Shown in pieces: positions 47,245 through 59,002 of a DNA stretch of 64,000 nt (position 1 is its first letter; the number at the start of each line of letters is the position of its first letter). Origin of the DNA: Castanea sativa (taxonomy: Eukaryota; Streptophyta; Magnoliopsida; Fagales; Fagaceae); assembly GCF_040712315.1 (NCBI RefSeq), contig NC_134015.1, forward strand, positions 24,553,614 to 24,617,613, read 5' to 3'. Made by a program: the position numbers and the translations under genes. The notes beneath the pieces were generated by a model, which was given only the letters and a program-made list of their open reading frames with translations, ran no database searches and was not told the DNA's origin.

Positions 47245-48148
47245 ATGGAACATGGTCACTCTCTTGTCATCTCATCTCACTTTGATGGGAATAACTATGC
47301 CTATTGGAAAGTAAAGATGAAATCATTCTTGAAATCTATTGATAAGAGAGTTTAAAATTCCGTTGAATACGAATGTGAGAAACTGACTACTCTTGTAAGC
47401 GAGTGGTTAACTTCTCAAAAAGAAGCAACCGCTTTTAATAGCAAAGCAATGAATATTATTTTAAATGTTGTTTCTATGGAAGAATTCAAGAAAATTTCTA
47501 ATGTTGAGGTTGCTCATACTGCATGGAAATTCTCCAAACTGTGCATGAAGGCACACAGACAGTTAAGATTAATAAAGTGCAGCAGTTAACTATTAGATTT
47601 GAAAGTATTAGAATGTCTCTGATGATGAATGTTTTAATGAATTCTATGCTAAATTGAATGATATTGTTAACTTTGCATATAATTTGGGTGAAATTTATGA
47701 TCAACCTAAGATTGTTAGGAAGATTCTTAGATCCTTGACTAAGGACTTTAGACCCAAAGTGACTACCATCATTGAAAGCAAGGATGTGGACTTCATCCTT
47801 GTTGATGACCTTGTAGGATCTCTCCAGTCCTATGAGCTAGACCTTCCTAAGACAAAAAAATCCAAATAAATGGCTCTTAAGTCAGTTGATGATGTTGATG
47901 GGAATGGATTTGATGATGAACTCTCTTCTACAGAGATTGCCTATCTTGCCAAGAACTTTAGAAATTTTCTAAGGAATAACAACAGAAGGGCAAAAGGTAG
48001 AAACAATGTTGAACCTAGAAACTTTAAGAGGAATGAACCACTAAACTTAATAACAATAATGATAAATCAAAAGAGAAAGCTGGTCAAACCACTAGTAACT
48101 CTCTAGGTCAAAAATGTTTTGGTTGTCAAGGATACGGTCATGTGAAAT
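47245..48148 (+). pseudogene. Copia gag, N-terminal part (UBN2 type) up to the split zinc knuckle
   Basis: Start MEHGHSLVISSHFDGNNYAY, the usual N-terminal block of plant copia gag. UBN2-like sequence follows (EVAHTAWKF, FRPKVTTIIESKD, LVGSLQSYELDL). Stops and frameshifts occur near 47355, 47560-47650, 47869 and 48104. It ends in the zinc knuckle CFGCQGYGHVK, cut by the nested element before its last Cys. The rest begins at 54967. Confidence 0.87.
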
Positions 48149-48153
48149 TAGTG
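48149..48153. repeat. Target-site duplication of the nested copia, left copy (ATTAG)
   Basis: The right copy at 54962-54966 is ATTGG. The ATTGG form restores the zinc-knuckle codons, so the left copy carries the mutation. Confidence 0.82.
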
Positions 48154-49571
48154 AAGGAATTAAATGTGTTCGTATCACATACAAAACATATGCAGCGAAA
48201 AAATAACGAATCTACTTCATTCATAAATGTTAACATGCACTATGTAAGTTTCAGAATTTAAGAACAAGAAAGTGTACCTTGGAGATGTGAATTTCAAAAA
48301 CCGAAGATTAGAAGCACTTGGGAACACTTTCAATCTTCACTCCAATTCCACTAACGCCCAAGATGTGTAGTCTCTCAATCAGTTCCAAAGGGAGAATGTC
48401 AAAATGTCTAACACTTCTTACACCACTTCGCAACAGTGTTCTTTTAAAATTCTTTACGAAAAATTTTGTATGTTTCTCCCTTTGTATCTAACTGATTATC
48501 GAATTGGGCTGGCCTTTTGGGTCTTTCCAATTGGGCTTAAGTGTGTGGCTTGGAGTGAGACCAAAAGGGACCAATAAGACACTAGCTCCAATGAGCTTTG
48601 GGTTTTTCTGTCAACTCTTGACAAGTCCAAAGTTACCATTAACTATATTTAATACCACTATATAAATCTATTAAATATAGTTGCACTTTAGGCCTTATTT
48701 ATAAATTATATCCCAAGACTTTATTGTACATGCAACCCCTTCATAAAATATTCGTAGTAACACAAAATCATGAATGTAGACTGCCACTTTATAAATTACT
48801 ACATCTTATCCTTAAGTACCCGGTTTAATCTTTTAAGTTATACATCATATATTTATGAAATCCAATTTCACAAATATATACTTTAGTAACAATTTACTAA
48901 ATTAGTTAGGCCTAACATTCTGAATAACAAACCCATTAAACTTATCTCAAAGGAATATTTTGTATCTCCATTAAGAGACTATGAATTCCATCTTGAGAAT
49001 ATATGTTCCATCAATATTAAATGTGGTTGCCCAATATACTAAGGTTTTAACCGTAACTCTAAATCTCACTCTTGATATATCAAAGCAACCTGCATCTCAT
49101 GATCAAGTCCATTATTCTCTCAAGATTAAAAGTTCATGTAAATATGAGTTGTGAGTTTATTATTCATTTGACAGTCGTTAGGAGAATAATAAATCTCACA
49201 GCGGTCCAGTTCAATATATTTTAACTCTTAAAACATATCAACTAGAAATTTTCATTTCCATGATCAAGACAAATCATTTTAGTTGATATGTTATAGTCTT
49301 CACAGATGAAATGCCCAATTTCATCATCGACTATGAACTACAATTCTGAGTTTACAAAGAACTAGTGATTTATATTTTCTGTGACTTTTCACATAAATCA
49401 CATACTATGTATCTCATGGACTATATGATAGTGTCTCAATATTCATGTTACCATTTTTTTTAGATAATAACAAAACAACTTTATAAAACACAACATTAAG
49501 TCATACATAATGTCATACATAATAACATACATAGCATCATACAATAGGATTTAAGGGCACACATCCTAACA
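48154..49571 (-). repeat. 3' LTR of the nested copia element
   Basis: On the - strand it runs TGTTAGGATGTGTGCCC...ATTCCTTCA. It aligns over 1.4 kb with 53551-54961, with scattered substitutions and small indels (for example about 10 bp near 48665). A purine-rich GGCAAGTGAGAGATT (- strand) borders it at 49572. Confidence 0.92.
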
Positions 49572-49585
49572 ATCTCTCACTTGCC

Positions 49586-50893
49586 CTAAAGAGTATTGTG
49601 CACTAATCTAACTCCCATCTCCTCCAAATGTGACTCGAAAGTCCTTTGGGGCAAGGCTTTAGTAAAGGGATCCGCTAGATTCTTTGCACCATCAATCTTT
49701 GCTACTACCACATCTCCACGAGCAACAATGTCTCGAATGATGTGATACTTTCTCTCTATGTGCTTTCCTTTCTTGTGATTCCTTAGATCCTTGGATTGTG
49801 CAACCGCTCCACTATTGTCGCAAAACAATGTAATAGAAACTTGCTCAATTCTCATAACACCAATATCAGAAAGGAATTTCTTGAGCCAAACAGCCTCCTT
49901 TGCTGCTTCACAAGCAGTAACATACTCGGCTTCCATGGTGAAGTCAGCAATACAATATTGCTTAACACTCCTCCAACTTATGGCTCCACCTCCCAAGGTG
50001 AAAACACATCTTGACGTGGATTTTCTAAAATCTAGATCCGACTAAAAATCTGAATCTGTACATCCAATGGGAATCAAATCCTCACACCAGTAAACAAGCA
50101 TATAATCCCTCGTTCTCCTTAGATGCTTGAGAATATGCTTTACAGCTTGCCAATGTTTAGGTCCTGGATTTGATTGATATCGGCTGACCATGCCAATTGA
50201 ATAACAAATATCCGCCCTAGTACAAAGCATGGCATACATGAGACTTCCTACCGCAGAAGCATAAGGAACCTGTCTCATCGTGTTTTCTTCCTCTTGAGTC
50301 TTAGGCCTTTGGTCATCAGACAGAGGAACTCTATGTCTAAAAGGAAGTAACAATTTCTTGGAGTTTTGCATTCTAAACCGTTCTAGAACCTTATCTATAT
50401 ATCTAGCTTGTGACAAACCTAACATCCTATTCTTTCAATCTCGCCAAAGCTTGATCCCTAGAATATAGTTAGCTTCACCCAAGTCCTTCATATCAAATTG
50501 GCTTGACAACCAAACTTTTACAAATGACATTACTCCTACATCATTTTCAATGAATAGAATGTCATCAACATAAAGCACTAGGAACATCACTACTTTTTCT
50601 CGATGTCTTTTGTACACACATGGTTCATCAAGATTTTGTTCAAAACCAAATGGCTTGATTGCTTTATCAAATCTAATGTTCCATGACCTAGATGCTTGCT
50701 TAAGTCCATAAATGGACATTTTCAACTTGCATACTATATGCTCTTGGTTCTTTGCTATGAAACCTTTCGGTTGCAACATGTAGATTTCTTCTTCAAGATT
50801 GCCATTAAGAAATGCAGTCTTGACATCCATTTGCCAAATCTCATAATCATAATGAGCAGCAATGGATAAGAGAATTATGATAGATTTAAGCAT
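49586..50893 (-). pseudogene. Copia reverse transcriptase and RNase H
   Basis: One frame with two internal stops. RT blocks include YEIWQMDVKTAFLNGNLEEE, SIYGLKQASRSW and LVLYVDDILF (catalytic YVDD intact). The connection GSLMYAMLCTRADICYSIGM follows. RNase H ends with EAEYVTACEAAKEAVWLKKF, DNSGAVAQSKD and ADPFTKALPQ. More upstream RT sequence (about 50894-51110) is recognisable but has stops. It converts element RNA to cDNA in functional relatives. Confidence 0.93.
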
Positions 50894-51135
50894 GGCTACT
50901 GGTGAAAAAGTTTCATCATAATCAATGGCTTCTTTTTGTATATACCCTTTCGCTACTAGTCTTGCTTTAAAGGTTTCAACCTTTCCATCTATCCCTCTCT
51001 TCCTTTTGTAAATCCATTTGCAACCAACAGGTGTAATGCCGTTAGGCGCCTCTACAAGATCTCAAACTTGATTGGAATACATAGAATCTAATTCAGATTT
51101 CATAGCTTGGACTCAATGATGTGCATCTATATCAT

Positions 51136-52280
51136 TCATTGCCTCCTTATAAGTGTAAGGATCCGATAACCCTCTTCAGAGATAGCTTCATAAGTTTCTC
51201 CCAAATCTATGAATCTTATAGGAGGCCAAACAATTCTCCCACTACAACGAGACACATGTGTACTAGACATCTCATGAGTAATGCAACCTAAATTACAGAT
51301 ATGCTTAGTACAACTTGAATCCACACACCAGAAACCCCTACAAAGAATTACAGATATGATTAGTACAACCTAAATCCACACACCAAGAATCTGTAGGATT
51401 CTGTACCAAACATATTTCAAGAAGAAAAGAACTTTTCATACCCTTATTCTTGGCAGCTTTAAAATTTAAACAATTGCTCTTCCAATGTCCTTTCTCACCA
51501 CAATAGAAATACTTTCCTTTGGGCTTCTTTCCCTTATTGGCAACTCCCAAGGCAATTTGTCTACCCTCTTACTTAGTGAAGTCTTTCTTTTTCTTCTTCT
51601 TACCATTGCCTTTCGATTTAGGTTGAGAAGTAGAAGCTTCACCAACATTGGCTTCAATACTAGAAGTACCAAGGATGCCTTCCGCCGCTACCAATTCATT
51701 CATCAATTCAAACAAAGAATAAACTTTATATTCATATTATAATTTAGTCTAAATTCCTTGAATGATTCCGATAGTGATTGGGGTATCATATCCACTTGGG
51801 ATTCTCCATCAATGTCGGCACCTAAAACCTCTAATGTATTCAGATTAGAGATCATTGTAAAACAATGCTCTCTCACTGAACTACCTTCAGCCAATTTGGT
51901 ATTATAAATTTGCCTTATTGTTTCTTGCCTTACCAAACGGCCTTGCTTACCAAACTTCCTTGCTCACCAAACATCTCCTTTAGACTTAGCATAATGTCTG
52001 AAGCTAGTTCTACATCCTGCATTTGATGCTATAGAACATTTGAAATAGATGCTAGGATGTAACACTTGGCAATCTCATTAGATTTCTGCCAACGATTATA
52101 TCGTTGTTTTTCCTCAAAAGGAGCATCTAATGAAGAAAATCTAGGACATGGTTGAGTAAGCACATATTTGTGCTCTTCAGCAGTTAAAACAATGTCCAAA
52201 TTTCTTTTCCGGTCAACATAGTTGGATCCAATAAGTTTGTTTTGATTAAGAATAGAAACAAGTGGGTTAAATGATGCCAT
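51136..52280 (-). pseudogene. Copia gag and protease remnant
   Basis: Start at 52280 (MASFNPLVSILNQNKLIGSN). The frame is broken near 52029, 51936, 51703 and 51550. The zinc knuckle YFYCGEKGHWKSNC has Tyr at the first Cys position. The protease motif reads VDLGCTNHIC, where DSGA is expected, so the active-site triplet is lost. About 55 bp around this motif is duplicated in tandem. After it the sequence jumps to the region between integrase and RT (GRIVWPPIRFIDLGETYEAI), showing that the integrase is deleted. Confidence 0.85.
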
Positions 52281-52976
52281 GTTCAAATCTAAAAACAATA
52301 AACATGAATATGATAAGTAAACTGGACATTATCAATTTAGAATATAAACATATAATATGGAACCATAATAAAATCATAATATAATATATGCAACGTCAAC
52401 CCAATCCAATATTTATAATTCATTGGTAGCAAGCTTACTATAAATACTATGATTAATTGAGAACTATTCTCATTATTAGTGCTATCATGATAACTCTTAT
52501 CAAACACTAATAATATGTCGTATTACCTTTGGCCTCTAAGTAATAATGACATAGCTCCTTTCGGAGGTTAACATTACACTTAGTCTAGTGTACACCATTA
52601 TCTAGAATCATGTGTAGCCACATTTCATCTCCCTTTATAGTGTTTAAACTTGTAGTACCAAGAAACAAAACACCCTCCTTTAGGATCGCGAGGCATATAG
52701 GCCAAGACGAGATGCTTGTCCATACTACTTTAAATGGGTAAGTTCAATCTAGTAGTACTATGAAATAAACACCTCCTTTGGGATTGCGAGGCATATACGC
52801 CACGACGAGGTGCCTATCCCACACTATTATGAACCGATAATGGAGGCCATGAGATTTAACCCTTGTATCTCTCTCCCACTAGAAATTTTAAAATAAAGTG
52901 TTTTTAATTTAAAACATGCATAAACAAATTACACATAGTCTTGCTCTTGATATACGTAAAAACACTTAGGAAAATT

Positions 52977-53235
52977 CTAAATCCACAGTCCTCGATCGAT
53001 CCTTGACAGATGCTCGATCGATCGAGAAAAGTTTTGGATGCTCGATTGATCCTCAATAGATCCTCGATCGATCGAGAAAAGTTCTGGATGCTCGATTGAT
53101 CCTCGACAGATCCTCGATCGATCGAGAAACAATTCCATGAAGCTCGATTGATCCTTGACAGATCCTCGATCGATTGAGAAAACTTCTGTCAACTTGATTG
53201 ATGCTCGATAGATACTCGATCGATCGAGCATCGCG
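52977..53235. repeat. Tandem ~57-60-bp repeat built on CTCGATCGATCGAG palindromes
   Basis: About four to five units, each with CTCGATYGATCCTYGACAG then CTCGATCGATCGAGAAAA. It lies in the leader between gag and primer site. The unit length keeps a frame open on the - strand (52977-53333) that translates to SIDRGS-type repeats. I see this as a by-product of the repeat, not a gene. Confidence 0.85.
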
Positions 53236-53536
53236 AATTTCAAATTTTCCAAAATTTTTCTAAGACAGTTTTTAAACGTTTTCATGAACAAAACAACCAT
53301 CATATGATCATAATGAATAGAAATTGATATCAAAACTGAATTTCATTAATGCTATAGCCTTAAAATTCAGTTTAACATACTTAAACTAAAAATTTAACAA
53401 CATCATAACATCAAAATCAGTTTTTATCAAGCAATAATTTCAACAACCATGCAGAAAACGAATTTCTAACAACATGAAACTATTGTCTATAAATTCCAAA
53501 ACTCAAAAAATGTTAAACAGATACGAAATGAAGACC

Positions 53537-53548
53537 GCTCTGATACCA
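53537..53548 (-). other. Primer-binding site of the nested copia (Met-tRNA)
   Basis: TGGTATCAGAGC on the - strand, 2 bp from the 5' LTR. Confidence 0.93.
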
Positions 53549-53550
53549 TT

Positions 53551-54961
53551 TAAAGGAATTAAACATGTTTGTATCACATACAAAACATATGCAGCGGAAA
53601 AATAACGGACCTACTTCATTCATAAATGTTAACATGCACTATGTAAGTTTCAGAATTTGAGAACAAGAGAGTGTACCTTGGAACAGTGAATTTCAAAAAC
53701 CGAAGATCAGAAGCACTTGGAAACACTTTCAATCTTCTCTCCAATTCCACTAACACCCAAAATGTGTGGTCTCTCAATCGATTCCAATGGGAGAATGTCA
53801 AAATGTCTAACACTTCTTACACCACTTCGCAATAGTGTTCTTTTAAAATTCTCTACAGAAAATTCTGTATGTTTCTCCCTTTGTATCTAACTGATTATCT
53901 AATTGGGCTAGCCTTTTGGGCCTTTCCAATTGGGTTTAAGTGTGTGGTTTGGAGTGGGACCAAAAGGGACCAATAAGACACTAGCTCCAATGGACCTTGT
54001 GTTTTTCTGTCAACTATTGATAAGTCCAAAGTTACCATTAACTATATTTAATACCACTATATAAATATAGTTGCACTCTAGGCCTTATTTATAAATTATA
54101 TCCCAAGACTTTATTGTACATGCAACCCCTTCATAAAATATTCGTAGTAACACAAAATCATGAATGTAGACTGTCATTTTGTAAATTACTACATCTTATC
54201 CTTAAGTACCCGGTTTAATCCTTCAAGTTATTCATCATATATTTATGAAATCTAATTTCATAAATATATACTTTAGTAACAATTTACTAAAGTAGTTAGG
54301 TCTAACATTCTGAATGACAAACTCATTAAACTTATTTCAAGGGAATATTTTGTATCTCCGTTAAGAGACTATGAATTCTATCTTAAGAATATATGTTCCA
54401 TCAATATTAAATATGGTTGCCCAACATACAGAGGTTTTGACCGTAACTCTAAATCTCACTCCTGATATATCAAAGCAACCTACATCTCATGATCAAGTCC
54501 ATTATTCTCTCAGAATTAAGAGTTCATGTAAATATAAGTCGTGAGTTTATTATTCATTTGACAATCGTTAGGAGAATAATAAATCTCACAGCGGTCCAGT
54601 TCAATATGTTTTAACTCTTAAAACATATCAACTAGAAATCTCCATTTCCATGATCAAGACAAATTATCTTAGTTGATATATTATAGTTTTCGCAAATAAA
54701 ATGTCCAATTTCATCACTGACTACAAACTTCAATTCTGAGTTTACAAAAAACTTGTGATTTACATCTTCTATGACTTTTCACATAAATCACATACTATGC
54801 ATCTTATGGACTATATGATAATGTCCCAATATGCATGTTACCGTTATTTTTAGATAATAACAGAACAACTTTATGAAACACAACATTAAGTCATACATAA
54901 TGTCATACATAATAACATACATAGCATCATACAATAGGATTTAAGGGCACACATCCTAACA
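53551..54961 (-). repeat. 5' LTR of the nested copia element
   Basis: The partner of 48154-49571. Its inner end reads TA instead of CA on the - strand, one C-to-T change. Confidence 0.92.
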
Positions 54962-54966
54962 ATTGG

Positions 54967-55899
54967 AATGTCCTACATCTTGAGATCAAAGGGTAAAGCT
55001 ATGGTTGTAACCCTTAGTGACGATAAAGTTTCTGATCATGAGTCTGGTAGTGATGAAGATGAAAACTTCATTACTTTCACAGCTATTGTTGTAGTTAATG
55101 AAAGTGTTGTGGTTGAAGAGAACCCTTTTGATGGGAATCTCTCTGAATGTGCTGATTTGCAAGAATTTTTCAATAAGCTATGCAAAGTTGCTGTAAAGGA
55201 TGTAATGAATGTTGATTTAGGTTTAAAGAAAATTGCTTCTCTTGAACTTGATAAGAAGATTTGTTGTTGAAATTGCTTGATCCTAGTACTTTGATTGATA
55301 AAGTGAAGACTACAAACATGATGTTGCTTGATAAGATTAAGAATTTGGAACTAGAATTATCTGTTGCTAGAAAACAAACTAATAGATCTACTAGTTCTAA
55401 ACTTGATCACATGTTAAGTGTTCAGAAGTCTCCCTTAGACAAAACTAGTCTAGGTTTTGTTGAAAGCATCTCGATGTCTGAAACTCATTCCACAAATTTT
55501 GTTCCTTATTATGAGCCTCCCATGGGTGAGACTGTCAAACTAGTAGAAGTTACACTACCTTCTAGGAAGATTAGGGTTGATCTTAAAGAGTCTAAACCTA
55601 AGAATCCTAACCTCCGTAAGGATAAGTTGCATGACAAACCTTTGTGGGTTTGTCATTTTTGTGGAAAGACTGGGCATATTCGATTATATTGTTTCAAGTT
55701 GTAAGCTACAAAGCAAGCAAATAAGCCAAAAGTATTTGCGCCTCAAGCAAAAGATCCTATGTTACTTATTGGCGAATTGGTAAAGGCTTTAAACCTTTAT
55801 ACTAGTCCTGGAGTTGCCCAGAATTCTCGTATGAACAATAACTCCAATGCTAGAGTTGCATCTAAAAAGTTTTGGATGCAAAAGGCTCAATCTAATTGA
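54967..55899 (+). pseudogene. Copia gag, C-terminal part (acidic, coiled coil, second zinc knuckle)
   Basis: It resumes the first knuckle (GAATGTCC encodes its last Cys). An acidic stretch follows (DHESGSDEDENF), then a coiled-coil-like segment (IDKVKTTNMMLLDKIKNLEL) and a second intact knuckle CHFCGKTGHIRLYC. One frameshift lies near 55262 and one stop at 55702. It parallels the gag at 7077-7971. Pol would be expected next but noncoding DNA follows. Confidence 0.85.
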
Positions 55900-58090
55900 G
55901 TCTTTCTGACATGGTCTTTGTGCTTTATCTCAATACTCTTTGTGACCATTCTTCTTTTGCCGTTTTTGTTTTCCTTTTTGATTTTAGGATTTACATTGCA
56001 TTACATTCATGCATTTCATGATAGATTGTTTTTGTCTTTTCCAAAATAGAAAAAAAAAAAAAGGAAAAAGGAAAAATGTGTTTTGCATCATATATCTTGG
56101 ATTTTTTAATCAAGGTTGGCCATAGTATTTTTACATAACATGATTGTATACCTTGTTTAGCTTGGCTAAGTTTAATTTTACTGCACTTTGCTAGTTTTAG
56201 CTATGTAATGCATGTTGTGTGTGAATTGTTTATAGTTTTTATAAAGTTGTTATTTACAACTATTTTGTGTTGGCTTTAATTTCGTGCTAAATTTTATTGT
56301 AATTTTGTTTAATCATGTTTACCCTGTATATTATGTGGGATTTCATTGTATGGGTTGTGTGTAAGAGAAAGTGTGAAGACTCAAGCTTGCATTGAAGAAG
56401 GACTGGTTTTCGTGGATATCTCGCGAGTAAACTTCCTGTGAAGTAAGCCACGTGAAGAGCACATGACTGGAATGCGAAGAGTCATGACAATTTGGCGACA
56501 GCTGGTTTTCACAAGTAGCTCGCAGGTAAGGCCTTCCTGCGAGATACCTGTGAAACATTCTGTTTTGCTATTTTGGTTAATCTGCTTCACCATGTCTTCA
56601 CACTATATATACCCACATTACCCATATATTGTGAGGAGTACTTTTCAGAGAGGAAATCCTAGCAAACACACTTGAGAGTTAGATATTGTATACCCACAAT
56701 CATCTACATAATCCTTTGTGGTTTTCCTCATACTCCTTCCTCTCCATATCCCTATCCATATCCTTGAGAGGTTGATAGCCCAAACACTTACCGCACCCAA
56801 TCTGAGTGTCAAGTGAGGTTTTGGTACTGCTGGGAAGTATTGGAAGAAGCCAAGCTTTGGTGGATGCAATCAGGCATATTGCGAGATCCGGAAAGCTAGA
56901 CAAGACACGATTCCGAGAAGCCTTGTTGGAGTAGGAGCGTGGAGGGCTTAGGTGCACTAGGTAGATTAGGCTTGGAGGGTCTCTTACTATTCGTGTATCC
57001 CAACTTATTGTCTAGTGGATCGATTTACTGCTTGGACAGCGGCGGAGAGGTTTTTCGTCGAGTTCTTTGGTTTCTTCTTCGATAACACATAGGCATATTA
57101 TCTTGTGTTTGCATTTCTCTTCCCTACTCTTTTAGCTTTCATTTTACTGCTATGATATGTTGAATATGGCTTAGAGTAGTTTTATTGTTTGTTCGCTCGT
57201 ATTTACTATATTCCACTCTTAGTTTAAGTTAGAGTAAAATCAACTAAGTCATAATCTTTTAATTTGGGTTCTAAACAACTCTTGTGTTTTAAACACAAAT
57301 CCGAGCTTTCATTTTTTGATTACATGATCTTAATTTTGAAGTCTGTGCTTTTGATTGCTAGGACTAGAACTTAATGAGAAAGGCATAAATAACTATCTCA
57401 CTGCCATTTACTAGCCAATTATGAACACCTTAGTGCATATTATAAGATTTTGTGCTCGAGAAAGTGTAGCACATGCACAAAAAGAACATAAAGTGTAGGC
57501 TCGGATTAATATTCAAATTGGTGTGTACATTATTAGGCTATAATAAATTCACAATGAAATAAAGTTGGTGTGTACATTATTTGGCTTAAATATCAATTTG
57601 ACAATGAAATAAAATTGGTGTGTACATTATGAGACAAAACAAGAAACTTCCATGATTGCAAGCTTGTTTTCTAGGAGATGTGAGAGTTATATGATGTAAC
57701 TCTTTAGGTGATAGTCTCTTTCAAATTTATGTGATGAATTCTGTAGAAAATGTGTTTGATTACTATCTACTTATCACCTTACATGTATCTCATGTTTTTG
57801 CTAGTTGCACAAACTACACAAGTTATTCCTTGCTAAAGTACATGATATTGTGTGTGAATGTGTTTTGGCCATTCAAGATTATATGTTCCTTGATTTTAAT
57901 GCAAAATGTGTTTAATGTTTGAGTTTTGGGGACAAATTGGTTGAAACTTGTTTTTGAAGATCTGGGTTAAACTCAAGTGTTTTCGAAAAACTTTTAAACT
58001 CATAATCATGAATTTCATTCATGAAATAAAATGGTTTGACTGATTTGTGCTTAAATCAAGCATTGTTTCTCAAAATTTTCAAAAATCCAG
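55900..58090 (+). other. Noncoding spacer of the pol-less copia element, with LTR-like insert
   Basis: It contains a hairpin CTCGCAGG/CCTGCGAG (about 56519-56544) and a TATA-like CTATATATACCC near 56604. Leader-like sequence runs to about 57120. This resembles a solo LTR whose ends I cannot fix. At 57516-57640 a ~62-bp unit (GGTGTGTACATTAT...ACAATGAAATAAA) occurs three times. No coding sequence recognised. Confidence 0.5.
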
Positions 58091-58230
58091 ATTTTCGATC
58101 GATCGAATATGTTTTTCGATCGATCGAAAATGCGTTAAAAGTTTAGGTTTGAATATACCTGGCTCGATTGGTGCTCGATCAATTGAATCTATTTTTCGAT
58201 TGATCGAACCTCAATTTCGAGCAATCGAAT
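58091..58230. repeat. TTCGATCGATCGAA-type palindromic array
   Basis: TTTTCGATCGATCGAA occurs twice, then diverged units GCTCGATCAATTGAA, TTCGATTGATCGAA and CGAGCAATCGAA. It stands about 800 bp upstream of the transposon-protein ORF, matching the layout of the middle element. Confidence 0.85.
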
Positions 58231-59002
58231 TTTGAAAAGGGACTTTTTAAAAGGCTTTTTCTTTCACGTGTTCTTCATTTTATTCAAAAGCTTTTCAAAC
58301 CTTTTCTCACACCTTTTCTCTAACCGATCCAATCTAAGCTATTTTTGTCATTTTCTTCCACAAATTTCTCAAGGGTTTTTCTCTTCAAGTACTTGTAAGT
58401 CTCTTTTACTCTTTCTTTTTCAACTTAATCACATTTTTCATGCATTTTTCTTGAAAATTTTGAACATAGGAATTTAGGGATTTTTGTTCATTTCATTTTT
58501 TTTTAATCATTTTTGTTTAATGGGTTTTTGTTCTTAAATGTTATAAACATGATTGCCATGCATTAATTTGATTAATTTGTTGGTTTAAGAACAATTGGAA
58601 ATTCTAGGGCTTGGAACTTTGTGAAATTGGGGTTTTTGTTCAATTGAGGTTATTTTGATGAAATTGACTTGGGATTTTGATAAATTAATTCATTGTATGT
58701 TGTTTCCTAACTAGTATAATGGTTAATTGAGCAATTTGGTTTAATTTTTGAAATTGGGGTTTTCAAAAAATTTGGGGTTTTTGGAATAAAACTCTATGTT
58801 CAAGTCAATTGGTGGTTTCTAAAGTAAAATTGAACAAATTTCAATGCATTAGAGCATGCATCATATTTGCATTCATTTCATGCATCATATAGATTGTTAT
58901 TAATTAAGATTTTTGTGCTCTAGCCTTCTCTAATGCAGTCTGCCCTTGTGTTTTCTTTTTTTCTTTCTTTGTTTCTGCCTTCCCTTTCCAACCCTTTGCA
59001 TC

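Larger units (their letters stand above)
48154..54961 (-). mobile_element. Ty1/copia element with degenerate gag-pol, integrase deleted
   Basis: A 6.8-kb element in - orientation. It has LTRs of about 1.4 kb (48154-49571 and 53551-54961), a Met-tRNA primer site (53537-53548), and a 5-bp duplication with one difference. Gag, protease remnant, reverse transcriptase and RNase H are present in copia order, but the integrase region is missing between about 51324 and 51360. The leader between the primer site and gag holds a palindromic repeat array. Confidence 0.9.

Noticed and set aside
52977..53235. Regularly spaced palindromic repeats that look CRISPR-like
   Set aside because: The units are contiguous and diverged, have no unique spacers, and lie in the leader of a plant copia element.
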